A stretch of DNA of 64,000 nucleotides. Origin: Flavobacterium oncorhynchi. Lineage in GTDB: Bacteria; Bacteroidota; Bacteroidia; Flavobacteriales; Flavobacteriaceae. The notes beneath the pieces are model-generated. The model saw only the letters and a program-made list of their open reading frames with translations. It was not told the origin of the DNA and did not search any database. The number at the start of each line of letters is the position of its first letter. The first letter of the stretch is position 1. Of this stretch, positions 45,038 to 54,485 are shown one piece after another. The position numbers and the translations under genes were made by a program. The DNA is taken from assembly GCF_002217355.1 (NCBI RefSeq), contig NZ_MUHA01000023.1:62001-126000 (forward strand), written 5' to 3'.

Positions 45038-46611
45038 AATTTATCCAAATAAATATTAGCTTCAGTTAAAACTGCTGTGAGAGGATCATTTTCGGAAGTT
45101 TGCAAATGATTTAATTTATTAACGAGTGACTTAATTTTGATCTTATTTGTTGAATTTTCTGAAATTAATCCTAATAAATCAGTTAAATCAGCTTGAATAA
45201 AATAATTTCTGACGCTTCGGACATTAAATACATTATATAAAATATCTTCAGCCGACCATCCAAAAGTATCTGCTTTTATTAATGTAGACTCTAATTTATT
45301 ATCCTTATTTCTTCTTAATGCAGTGACAGCTGAACTTTCTCCTTCTAAATCGGATAGTAAAAAGTGAGAATGTGAAGTAAGTATAAAATGACAGCTTGGA
45401 TAATTAGAAAATACTTTTTTTAAAAAAGTGATATATTTCATTTGCCAATTGGGATGCAAACTTATTTCAGGTTCATCAATTAATACTAAAGAATTTTCTT
45501 TTATTTTAGAAAAAACTCCAATAAGCGATATTAACAAGTGATATTCTCCTGAACTAATGTCATTAATGTTCAAACTAGAATTATTCTTTTTTAAATTTAT
45601 ACCATTAACGTTTATTATATCAAGTTTTTCAAGATCAATTATTTTCCATACCTCATTTTTATCTATTCTGGATCCAATAAAATCAACTTTTAAAAACTTG
45701 GACGTTGATTTATACTTATCTGCTAACTTACCAGATGTAGTTATTTCATTAAGAAAATCAACTACTCCTTTGATTTTATTTTCATCATTCTTATAATATT
45801 TGTCGTAAAAAGGTTTGCTCCAAATAGGATTATTCCTTGCTCTCTTTGAATATATGAATTTTTCATCCCACCAATATTCATAATATTGTTTAAAGTCATT
45901 TACCGTCAAATTTCCTGTAAAAAAGAGCTTATGGAGTTTAGTATTGTATTCTACTTCAAATTTGTTTTCAAATTCAAGAAAACCTAATAATTCATTTAGA
46001 TTATCTAAGAAATCAGGATTATTAACTGATTCATTAAATAATTTATTTATCACCCCTTTTACAGCAGATTTTGTACTAGCTGTTGAACTTGTTGATCTTG
46101 CTCCTAGGTATTGATAGAAATCATTCGATAAACTATTTTTAAATAGAAAGCGATCATTTAGCATTACTGAATTTACAATGATATGATTGGGAAACAATAC
46201 ATTTGCAAATTTTATTTCATGTGATTTAAAAAGATTGGTCGTTTTTAATGTAATATGTTTTACTATAAAAGGTCTATTTTTATAAAACAAATAAGTCTTT
46301 TTCTCTTTTGACTTTGTTAAAGCTTGCAAATGAGAAATTATTTCAAAAGTATCATTTCCTAATTTATAACGAATATGGAAATCAAATGGTAGGTTAATAT
46401 TTCTAACACCACTTGTCTGAAAAATATTAAACTGTGTAAAAATATCTGAAATAGTTCTCAATATAAAACTTTTTCCAGTACCGTTTGGACCAATAATAAC
46501 CGAAGTGTATGGTTTAGCTACATTGTTTACTTCTACAATATCTGACAGAAATAATTCAATTTTTCCTAATTGAGGATGGTTAGACAAACTTAAATATTCA
46601 ATTCTAAACAT
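45034..46611 (-). CDS. SMC/ABC-type ATPase, Septu PtuA-like
   Basis: 525 residues. Walker A 'GPNGTGKS' (41-48), ABC-type signature 'ISSGEYHLL' (about 352-360), Walker B 'LVLIDEPE' (375-382) with 'LHPNWQ' following and a switch histidine in 'LTSHSHFLL' (about 411-419). The middle (about 90-340) is an insert without recognised motif. This is the OLD/PtuA-like class of ATPases in defence systems. A 4 bp overlap with the HNH gene shows they act together. It is 85 bp after the DUF6615-like gene. A retron-type Ec78 effector uses the same pair, but no reverse transcriptase is nearby. Confidence 0.78.
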   Translation of the reverse strand: MFRIEYLSLSNHPQLGKIELFLSDIVEVNNVAKPYTSVIIGPNGTGKSFILRTISDIFTQFNIFQTSGVRNINLPFDFHIRYKLGNDTFEIISHLQALTKSKEKKTYLFYKNRPFIVKHITLKTTNLFKSHEIKFANVLFPNHIIVNSVMLNDRFLFKNSLSNDFYQYLGARSTSSTASTKSAVKGVINKLFNESVNNPDFLDNLNELLGFLEFENKFEVEYNTKLHKLFFTGNLTVNDFKQYYEYWWDEKFIYSKRARNNPIWSKPFYDKYYKNDENKIKGVVDFLNEITTSGKLADKYKSTSKFLKVDFIGSRIDKNEVWKIIDLEKLDIINVNGINLKKNNSSLNINDISSGEYHLLISLIGVFSKIKENSLVLIDEPEISLHPNWQMKYITFLKKVFSNYPSCHFILTSHSHFLLSDLEGESSAVTALRRNKDNKLESTLIKADTFGWSAEDILYNVFNVRSVRNYFIQADLTDLLGLISENSTNKIKIKSLVNKLNHLQTSENDPLTAVLTEANIYLDKL

Positions 46612-46696
46612 TTTTTGGAATTATTATTGTTATTTTACTTTTTTTCTTTGATACCATATTCTATTATTTAAATCATCTATTTGGTATATGGATAAC

Positions 46697-47599
46697 CTAA
46701 TTTATTTCATCGGTATCAATTATAATTAATGCCTCAGGATTAAAATAATCATTTGGTTTTTCAGTCCTATTTTGAAAATCTTGAGATAGCTTTTCAATGC
46801 TTGAATTCAGAACTGGAATTAAATCCTCATTTTCTCCAAGAAAATCTTCAAAACCAAAAGAGAAAAAAAAGAAAAAATTCAATTTCTTATTTCTTTTTTG
46901 TATTCGATTATACAATTGATTTATTTTTTCAGCTTTTTCAATTGTAAAATAAGAAAGTTCATGGAAGGGGATTGCAAGATTATTTTTACTTCCGTTATGA
47001 TAATAAAATAAATCTGGAAAATGTCTTAAACTGTAAAACATAGGATCAATTCTAAGACCTTCATTATTATGATAATCGGAAAATAGATTACTTTTCATTT
47101 TTTTTACTGAATATGCAGATGTTAAAGTAATTCCAAGACTTTTTTTATCAAAAGAGGAACATGAATTGTAGTGGTTTTGTAAAGTTAAATTATTTTCCAA
47201 AAGATGATTATAGAATGCATACATGCCTAGACTAGAATGTTTTTTAGAATAATCAAGTAATTGATCTGTCTGTTTTAAATCTAATTTCAAGTTTGTATAA
47301 TTACTTTTTATTTTATTTCCAATTAATCTTTTGCTCTGTATAAAGAGTCTAACAAATTTTCCTTTTGCTTTACTCCCAATAACAAGCTCAAAATCATATC
47401 CTGCAATTTTTTCTAATTTTGGAGGAATCATCACAATTTTTTCAATCTGAGTACAATTATACTTTTCCATTTTTTTTATCGCCATAGACGTTAGAGCTTC
47501 TTCCCTTACTTCGTATATTGAATATTTTGGATTATTTAAAGGTTTCAGTTCTTTCCAAACCTTATATGCCGCTTTTTTTAATACATCTTCTAATATCAT
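46697..47599 (-). CDS. DUF6615-like protein with PD-(D/E)XK-like signature
   Basis: 300 residues. 'VREEALTSMAI' near the start, then 'AGYDFELVIG' (Asp69, Glu71) and 'VRLFIQSKRLIG' (Gln88, Lys90) form a restriction-endonuclease-fold-like pattern D.E...QxKR close to that of Mrr. The style matches DUF6615 proteins found in restriction islands, but the match is from memory. No signal peptide. It lies 13 bp after hsdS and 85 bp before the ATPase gene in the same operon. A nuclease or DNA-sensing role is inferred. Confidence 0.55.
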   Translation of the reverse strand: MILEDVLKKAAYKVWKELKPLNNPKYSIYEVREEALTSMAIKKMEKYNCTQIEKIVMIPPKLEKIAGYDFELVIGSKAKGKFVRLFIQSKRLIGNKIKSNYTNLKLDLKQTDQLLDYSKKHSSLGMYAFYNHLLENNLTLQNHYNSCSSFDKKSLGITLTSAYSVKKMKSNLFSDYHNNEGLRIDPMFYSLRHFPDLFYYHNGSKNNLAIPFHELSYFTIEKAEKINQLYNRIQKRNKKLNFFFFFSFGFEDFLGENEDLIPVLNSSIEKLSQDFQNRTEKPNDYFNPEALIIIDTDEIN

Positions 47600-47612
47600 A
47601 ATTTTTAAAGTT

Positions 47613-48872
47613 TTAAACTAATTTTCCTTCAAACGCTTTTTTCAATATACTCTGTCTCAAAGCCTCAGCTTGCTGTAAACTTTGATTAATACTTTCTTCC
47701 ATTTTATCGGCTACACTCAAACGTCTTTCAATCTCATTTATGACTTTTTGCTGCTCTTTTAAAGATGGTAGCGGTAGTACAAAACGTTTAATTGAAGCAA
47801 TTCCTATATTTGCTTGAGTCGTTTCAACAACATATTTTTTTATTTCATCTGAAATCTTTGGCGATAAAGAATATAAATAAATATACTTTGATAGTGTAAG
47901 GTTATGATTTGGTTTAATAATAGCGCAAGAATAGGATACAAGAAATTCTTTGTCAAAATCGATCAATATATTTTTACCAATTGTTCCATAGCGAGGAAAA
48001 ATGATATCTCCTTTTTCGGGCTTAATTTTTCTAGAAAGATTCAAATAATCTTCCTGAGAAATAAATTTAGCCTTATCAAAGGATATTTTTAAATCATTAG
48101 TAAAATCTTTGGTGGATATATAAGGATAACCTTTATCTAGTTGTTTTGGCATTTTATGATCAATATCTCCAATTTTTACACATACTTTTTCAAAATTAGT
48201 CCATTCCCAACCATTAGGCAAAACACTTTTCTTAACTTTTTGATTAGTTAATTTCCCTTCAAAAGCCCATTTTAAAACGCTTTGTCTATAAATTTTAAGT
48301 TGTTGTTGAGAAGTTTTTAAATCTTGAATACCTTTGTCTAATTCGCTAAAAAGTTCTTCAATTTTTGAAACTATCTTAGCTTGGACTTTTATTGAAGGTA
48401 AAGGAATTAAAATATCGGCAATTCTATATAATGATAATTTAGGCTGAGTAGTTGTTTTTGTATTTTGCTTAATTTGAGATTGACCGTCAACTGATGAAAG
48501 AAAGAGAGATAAATATTTTTTATCACAATCTTTTAATTCAGTTATTTTTGCAGCATTTTCAGTAAGATTTGCTCCATTAAGTTTTTCCGGAATAATTCCC
48601 GTTAATCCAATTGTACCTGCAATAGAAATGTAAATGTCTTGACTAGAAATTGTATAATTTTTAATAGCCAGTTGAGTATCTCTTTCTAAATATTTTAATT
48701 TTTCCAAACTTATTGTTTGATTTCCAAAGTCCGTTACTCGAATATAAGGGAACTTTGTTATATCGGCTGAATATGAATGTCCTTTAGGAAGTCTTTTACC
48801 ACCTTTAACTTTTGCAATATTGCCTATATTAATAGAAATCCAATCTTTTGGTAATTTATTATTTTGTAACAT
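47613..48872 (-). CDS. hsdS: Type I restriction-modification specificity subunit
   Basis: 419 residues in two halves, each a target-recognition domain followed by a helical spacer. TRD1 about 10-150 and TRD2 about 220-370; the conserved spacers are 'PLPSIKVQAKIVSKIEELFSELDKGIQ' and 'PLPSLKEQQKVINEIERRLSVADKMEE', and both halves end in a 'RQSVLKWAFEGKLT'/'RQSILKKAFEGKLV' repeat. So the protein recognises a bipartite sequence. Its start overlaps the stop of an upstream frame (TAATG), and a broken hsdS-like remnant precedes it. Confidence 0.93.
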   Translation of the reverse strand: MLQNNKLPKDWISINIGNIAKVKGGKRLPKGHSYSADITKFPYIRVTDFGNQTISLEKLKYLERDTQLAIKNYTISSQDIYISIAGTIGLTGIIPEKLNGANLTENAAKITELKDCDKKYLSLFLSSVDGQSQIKQNTKTTTQPKLSLYRIADILIPLPSIKVQAKIVSKIEELFSELDKGIQDLKTSQQQLKIYRQSVLKWAFEGKLTNQKVKKSVLPNGWEWTNFEKVCVKIGDIDHKMPKQLDKGYPYISTKDFTNDLKISFDKAKFISQEDYLNLSRKIKPEKGDIIFPRYGTIGKNILIDFDKEFLVSYSCAIIKPNHNLTLSKYIYLYSLSPKISDEIKKYVVETTQANIGIASIKRFVLPLPSLKEQQKVINEIERRLSVADKMEESINQSLQQAEALRQSILKKAFEGKLV

Positions 48873-48954
48873 TATATTTTAATTTCTTTCGACTGAATTG
48901 CTGAATTGTTTTGAACTGTTTCTAATGCTTCATTAGCATTATTAATTTGAGTAG

Positions 48955-49104
48955 TTAAAAATTTGCACTACTTCCATAAATGGAGTATTTTCCGTTAGGA
49001 TTGATAACTTTAGATTGATTTTTCCGCTTTTAATCTCGAAAAATTCTCTCAGTTCCTTTATTTTTAAACCTTTAATTTTTTTTATCAGAGGATTTCTTCA
49101 TATG
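48955..49104 (-). pseudogene. Frameshifted remnant of an hsdS target-recognition domain
   Basis: In the 285 bp between hsdR and hsdS the minus strand reads 'KELREFFEIKSGK' in one frame and then 'NQSKVINPNGKYSIYGSSA' in the next. Joined across the A5 run by one added base these give the typical opening of an HsdS recognition domain (SGKNQ...NPNGKYPIYGS). The remnant stops at 48955. It is evidence of an older or alternative hsdS that decayed beside the intact gene. Confidence 0.65.
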
Positions 49105-49157
49105 AAGATTTTTTTTCAAGTGTTTTTATATTTTAAAGTTGCGGCAAATTTAAGTCT

Positions 49158-51947
49158 TTAAGCTGCTAAAACTTCATTTAATTCCTTAATAATCTCATCT
49201 GTTTCTTCTCCAAACAATTGCCACATTTTGCTCAAACCACCTTCAGCATTAAAAGGGCTTAAGTCGAAATCGTCCTTTTCTATACTAAAACTATTGGCAA
49301 CATAATCTTTCATCATTCGCAACCATTGCATTTGTGTTTCAGTAAAAGCATTGTGTTTTCCTGCGTTTTTTTTGAAAATCCAGTCTTGAAAGTTTTTATC
49401 TACTGTTTTGTCATAAGATGTTAGTGTGGTATCAATTCCTATTACTTTTCTAATTAAAGAAACCAAAGCGATTAATTCATTTTTAGCAGATCCATTTGTT
49501 TTCTCTAATTGTTCGTACGCTTTCCAAATTGCTAATGGTGCTAATAATGGTTTATCTGCTTTCAGTTTTTCGCATAAATCCTTTATCATTTTATAAGTAA
49601 AACTTCGATGTCTGAAATCTTGTGCGTAAAAAATTTGCAAAGCAGTTATTTCATCTTTATGATTTTCGATCCAATTTTTAAAATCGGTTATTACTGTACT
49701 GGCCTCTTCATTTTGATCTTTTACCCAGCCAATTTTAGTAATGGTATCAATATTTACTACATCAATAATCTGATCATATTTTTTACGAACATCAATTATG
49801 AACTCTCTTAAATCAGGATTATCAAAGAAACCTACGGCATTTTCGATTAAAAGCTTTCTTTCTTGTTCTATATTTTGCTCTATTTCAAGGGGCGCAAATC
49901 CTCGCAATTTTGTTTTAACTGCTATTTCAGTCTTTTCAATGGTATCAGGATCATACGCATTAAGCAATTGTTTAACAATATGATTAATTGTATATCCGTT
50001 AGATTGTTCAACAAATTTGAGTTTGTCTTTTTCTGAAAGCTGTCTTTCTAAACGTATTAAACGATTGGCTAATGTTGTCAACATATCTTCAGATGTGTTT
50101 CCCATTACAATAGAATCCAATACATTTTTTAGAGAAACGCCAGGAGCTTTTTCTAAAGGTCTGCTATCTGTTTTTTGAGAATTTTCAACTCCAATTGCAT
50201 CAATTATTACAAAATGATCTTTACTGAATTTTGCAGATGGTGTTCCTTTTGCTTTCAATTCTTCAATAGAACAAGTTCTTGTCCCGCGACCTTTCATTTG
50301 TTCGTAATAACTTCTACTTTTTACATCTCGCATAAAAAGCAAAACTTCAAGCGGGCGAATATCAGTTCCAGTCGCAATCATATCGACAGTTACAGCAATA
50401 CGAGGATAATAATCATTTCTAAATTGCTGAAGAACAGATTTAGGATCTTCATCGCTTCGATATGTTATTTTTTTGCAGAATTTATTTTCTTCAGCAAATT
50501 CTTCACGGACAATTTCAATTATATCTTCTGCATGACTATCTGTTTTTGCAAAGATTAAAAGTTTAGGAACTTCAAAATTTCCGTTTGAATCTAGTCGATC
50601 AGGAAACATTGCGGGTAAATTTTCTTTTACGGCTTTTATAATTGTTCTAATTGTACTTGGATTTACAATGTCTTTGTCTAATTGTCTACCACTGTATTCT
50701 ATATCTTCATCTACACTTTCCCAGAATTTTTTTCGGGTTAATCTTTCGCGCTTATCTACTTTTTCGCCAAGTTTAATTATGTTTCCGTTTCGGGTAATTT
50801 CTGTTTCAACAGTAAATACATTATACGGAACTAAGACACCATCAATCACAGCTCTTTCATAACCATAATCACAAACTAAATTTTGATTAAAATAACCAAA
50901 AGTTCTGTTATCTGGAGTTGCTGTCAAACCAATTTGAAAAACGTCAAAATAATCTAAAACTTGTTTCCATAAATTATAAATACTTCTATGACATTCATCT
51001 ATAACTACAAAGTCAAAAAACTCAATTGGCACTTTTTCATTATATCCAACCGGAGTTGGTGTTTTTGGTTCAAAAGCTATTTCATTTGGATTTTTTTCTT
51101 CTTCACTTTCATCTAATTCTGTTTCTTTCAAAATAGAATACATACGCTGAATTGTACTTATGTACACTTGGCTGTCATTAGGAATAAAAGAACTGCTTAA
51201 TCTTGTAACACCATATAATTCTGTAAACAAACGATTATCTTCATTAGCAGTATAAGAACGAAATTCTCCTTCGGCTTGTTCGCCTAAGTTTTTAGTATCT
51301 ACCAAAAAAAGAATTCGTTTTGCTTTGCTGTATTTTAGTAAGCGATATATAAATGATATGGCAGTAAAGGTTTTTCCTGAACCGGTTGCCATTTGAATTA
51401 AAGCTTTGGGCTTTTGTTCTTTAAATGATTTCTCTAAGTTAGTTATAGCTGTGATTTGACAATCGCGCAATCCATCTATTGGTAAATCCGGAATATCGTG
51501 TAAACGGCCTCTTAATGTTTTTGATTCTTTAATCCATTGGTTAAAGGTTTCAGGACGATGAAATGTAAAAACATTTCGAGAACGCGGTTTAGGATCTCTA
51601 TAATCTGTAAAACGGGTAACCTCGCCCGTACTTTCATACACAAAAGGCAAAGGATCATTATTCAATAAACGTAATTTAGCATTGGCATATTGAACAGATT
51701 GTTCCTGAACTGTAGAAGTAAGATGCAGACCTTCTTCTTCACGTTTTGCTTCAATAATTCCAACAGCTTTTCTATCTATAAACAGGACATAATCAGCTGG
51801 ACCAATATCCGTTTGATATTCTCGAATAGCAATTCCAAGCCCTGCTGCAAGATTTACTTTTTTCTTATCCTGAATGATCCAACCGCAAAGTATCAACTGT
51901 TTGTCGATATTGTCTCTAGCGATTTGTTCAGGATTTTGATTGATCAT
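49158..51947 (-). CDS. hsdR: Type I restriction-modification restriction subunit (EcoEI-type)
   Basis: 929 residues. N-terminal nuclease domain with Asp52 and 'IIEAK' (Glu66, Lys68). Motor: Walker A 'ATGSGKT' (187-193), 'DECH' (316-319), 'IGLTATP' and a helicase C-terminal motif 'GRGTRT'. The C-terminal ~250 residues resemble EcoEI_R_C ('FEDFWIFKKNAG', 'WLRMMKDYVANSF'). Together with hsdM and hsdS it forms a complete type I system; the enzyme translocates and cleaves unmodified DNA. It is the first gene of the operon read on the minus strand. Confidence 0.93.
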   Translation of the reverse strand: MINQNPEQIARDNIDKQLILCGWIIQDKKKVNLAAGLGIAIREYQTDIGPADYVLFIDRKAVGIIEAKREEEGLHLTSTVQEQSVQYANAKLRLLNNDPLPFVYESTGEVTRFTDYRDPKPRSRNVFTFHRPETFNQWIKESKTLRGRLHDIPDLPIDGLRDCQITAITNLEKSFKEQKPKALIQMATGSGKTFTAISFIYRLLKYSKAKRILFLVDTKNLGEQAEGEFRSYTANEDNRLFTELYGVTRLSSSFIPNDSQVYISTIQRMYSILKETELDESEEEKNPNEIAFEPKTPTPVGYNEKVPIEFFDFVVIDECHRSIYNLWKQVLDYFDVFQIGLTATPDNRTFGYFNQNLVCDYGYERAVIDGVLVPYNVFTVETEITRNGNIIKLGEKVDKRERLTRKKFWESVDEDIEYSGRQLDKDIVNPSTIRTIIKAVKENLPAMFPDRLDSNGNFEVPKLLIFAKTDSHAEDIIEIVREEFAEENKFCKKITYRSDEDPKSVLQQFRNDYYPRIAVTVDMIATGTDIRPLEVLLFMRDVKSRSYYEQMKGRGTRTCSIEELKAKGTPSAKFSKDHFVIIDAIGVENSQKTDSRPLEKAPGVSLKNVLDSIVMGNTSEDMLTTLANRLIRLERQLSEKDKLKFVEQSNGYTINHIVKQLLNAYDPDTIEKTEIAVKTKLRGFAPLEIEQNIEQERKLLIENAVGFFDNPDLREFIIDVRKKYDQIIDVVNIDTITKIGWVKDQNEEASTVITDFKNWIENHKDEITALQIFYAQDFRHRSFTYKMIKDLCEKLKADKPLLAPLAIWKAYEQLEKTNGSAKNELIALVSLIRKVIGIDTTLTSYDKTVDKNFQDWIFKKNAGKHNAFTETQMQWLRMMKDYVANSFSIEKDDFDLSPFNAEGGLSKMWQLFGEETDEIIKELNEVLAA

Positions 51948-52280
51948 TTAACTTAAATAAATTTTTTACTAAGTAGCCATGCAAAAAAATGAAGATTTTG
52001 ATGGCTTTTATAAATTTTATACTTTTTCTAAATAATATTAATTCTTTCTTAATATTTAGAAAAACTATATCTACTCAAAATACAAACATACAGAAAATGA
52101 TTTAAACATGAATATGGAAAACCATAAAGTAATTAAGAAATATCTTTCTATTTTTATTCCTTAAAGTAAATCTATTGGCTTAAAAAGTACTATACTAAAT
52201 TGAAAAACTTCTATTTAATATTGTAAGCAGTAAGGGATATTCAAGATTCACTAAACAAAGTGTTTGTTTTTTCTTGATGA
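51948..52280. other. Intergenic region, no gene seen
   Basis: 333 bp, very AT-rich, upstream of the first hsdR. It should hold that operon's promoter. A weak AGCCAT/ATGGCT inverted repeat lies near 51976-52004. Nothing else stands out. Confidence 0.3.
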
Positions 52281-52640
<360 letters not shown>

Positions 52641-52766
52641 TTATTTCCCGATGCAATATCTAACTTTCTTTTATTTGTAAGGGTCTACGAGGGTAGAGGT
52701 GTACAAGAGGTGTAGTGATATTATTCATAAATGAGTATTTAGAATAATTGAAAGAAAAGAATAATA

Positions 52767-53024
52767 TTAATTTCTCTTCTTTACTTCTTCTAAATCATAA
52801 GTAGCCTGCAGACGTAAAAAGAAATCTGCTTTACCTCCAAGAACATTTTCAAGTCCTAATGCTATGGTTGGAGTGATTTCTTCTCGACCATTTAAAATAT
52901 TAGAAATACTTAAAAGTGAAGTGTCTAGCAATTTCGCAATTTTACGCATTGAAAGTTTTCTTCCTTCAATAAGTTCCATTTTTAAAATCTCTCCAGGATG
53001 AACGTTTCTCATTTTTCTTTCCAT
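52767..53024 (-). CDS. higA: HigA-type antitoxin without adjacent toxin
   Basis: 85 residues. Typical HigA: 'NVHPGEILKMELIEGRKLSMRKIAKLLDTS' then the recognition helix 'LLSISNILNGREEITPTIALGLENVLG'. The family binds and neutralises HigB, an mRNA-cutting toxin, and represses its own operon. HigB should sit beside it, but the 67 bp upstream holds none, and the Fic gene begins there. It is an orphan antitoxin or a partner for the Fic gene. Confidence 0.85.
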   Translation of the reverse strand: MERKMRNVHPGEILKMELIEGRKLSMRKIAKLLDTSLLSISNILNGREEITPTIALGLENVLGGKADFFLRLQATYDLEEVKKRN

Positions 53025-53091
53025 GACTCAAAGGTTTAGAATGATGAAGTGACAAATTTAAGTTTTATAATGATTGTTTTATTTGATTTTC

Positions 53092-54192
53092 TTAGAATTT
53101 GTCGTTTAAAATATAGTGAGTACTTCTTCCGCCAGAATCAGCCTTAATCAAAATACCTTTGTTGACTAAATCGGTTATATCTCTAAGAGCAGTATCTGGA
53201 GAAGTTTTAGCCATTTTTGCCCATTTACTAGTATTTAAGTTGCCTTCAAAATTATCCATAAGTTTATTAAGCATAGTTTGTTGACGTTCATTACTTATTT
53301 TACTTGCATATTTTACCCAAAAATGATGCTTTTTAACCACTTTGTCGACTATCACACTCGAGTGAAGAATACTATTTTTTAAGCATTCTAAAAACCAAAT
53401 AATCCAGTCTGTAATGTCTAAATCGCCTTTTTGAGTTCGTTCTAAAATGGTGTAATAGCTTTTCTTTTGTTTATTGATTTCAGTTGACATACTGTAAAAC
53501 CTTTGATTTACCCCATCGGATTTTGAAAGTTGCATATCAGTAATTGCCCTGGCTATTCTTCCATTACCATCATCAAATGGGTGGATGGTTATAAACCAAA
53601 GATGAGCAAGTGCCGCTTTAAGCAATGATTCTAGATTTTGGTTGACATTATACCAATCTATAAAATTTTTCATTTCTAATGCCAATTGTTCAGCTTTTGG
53701 GGCTTCATAATGAACTATTTCACGACCTATGCCACCTGAAACAACTTGCATGTCTCCTGAGCGCCAATAGGCAACTTCAATTTTATGCATACCACTTCTT
53801 CCTGTTGGAAATAGTGCAGCATGCCAACCAAACAAGCGCTCATCTGTCAATGTTTTATTGTTGTTTTGCGTAGCGTCAAGCATTAATTCTACGATTCCAT
53901 CGACGTGTGTATCTGAATGTTCTAGACCAGAATATTGCAGACCAAGTCTTGTTGCTATTGAAGAACGAACCAGTTCAGGATTTAATATTTCTCCTTCTAT
54001 TTCTGAAGTTTGTATTACATCTTGTATCAAAGTTTCTAAGTTGGCTTCGTCTTTTAGTTCGAAACCCAACAACTCAACTTTGCCCATAAGTTTGCTTTGC
54101 AAGATTCTAACTTCGCTTAATAACAAATTAAATTCTTGCTCATTCCACTGTAGATTAGGCCAATTTTTAATTTGATGAATGTAGATTGCCAT
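53092..54192 (-). CDS. Fic-domain AMPylase with N-terminal inhibitory helix
   Basis: 366 residues. DUF4172-type N-terminus (about 1-75) with the inhibitory motif TSEIEG (Thr62, Glu66, Gly67; S/TxxxE[G/N]). Fic core about 115-225 with the catalytic motif 'HPFDDGNGR' (His204-Arg212). C-terminal winged helix (about 295-366, 'TSPDTALRDITDLVNKGIL'). Glutamate of the motif blocks ATP binding, so this is a class II Fic, kept inactive until the helix moves. Such proteins transfer AMP to host targets such as gyrase. In the same direction as higA, 67 bp before it. Confidence 0.9.
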   Translation of the reverse strand: MAIYIHQIKNWPNLQWNEQEFNLLLSEVRILQSKLMGKVELLGFELKDEANLETLIQDVIQTSEIEGEILNPELVRSSIATRLGLQYSGLEHSDTHVDGIVELMLDATQNNNKTLTDERLFGWHAALFPTGRSGMHKIEVAYWRSGDMQVVSGGIGREIVHYEAPKAEQLALEMKNFIDWYNVNQNLESLLKAALAHLWFITIHPFDDGNGRIARAITDMQLSKSDGVNQRFYSMSTEINKQKKSYYTILERTQKGDLDITDWIIWFLECLKNSILHSSVIVDKVVKKHHFWVKYASKISNERQQTMLNKLMDNFEGNLNTSKWAKMAKTSPDTALRDITDLVNKGILIKADSGGRSTHYILNDKF

Positions 54193-54331
54193 TGTTTTTT
54201 TGTTTATGCGGTAAATATAGTAATTATTCTCCGCAAATAATGCGGTGATTATAAGGTAAGATCACCGCATTATTTCAATTACAAATAAAATGTGGTTACA
54301 AATAAAAATGATTTGAAATATGTATATTACA

Positions 54332-54366
54332 AAAAAGCCTGTAAATACCAAATTTACAGGCTTTTT
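54332..54366 (-). terminator. Intrinsic terminator between deaminase and Fic genes
   Basis: AAAAAGCCTGTAAAT (54332-54346) pairs with ATTTACAGGCTTTTT (54352-54366) over 15 bp, flanked by A and T tracts. It lies about 120 bp beyond the deaminase stop. Confidence 0.85.
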
Positions 54367-54485
54367 GTTATCTAGTTTACAAAGTTACTTTCAATTACTT
54401 CAAAAGATACAAGTAATTTCCTTTTCATTTTATTATTAACCATACTTTGTATTTAACTAAAATTAAAATTTGATATTTCCTGATA

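Noticed and set aside
45034..46611. Retron (Ec78-type) effector reading of the ATPase/HNH pair
   Set aside because: No reverse transcriptase or msr/msd-like region nearby; Septu-like is simpler.
50175..50558. Plus-strand frame opposite the first hsdR
   Set aside because: Shadow of a real helicase gene, with skewed residue use and no domain.
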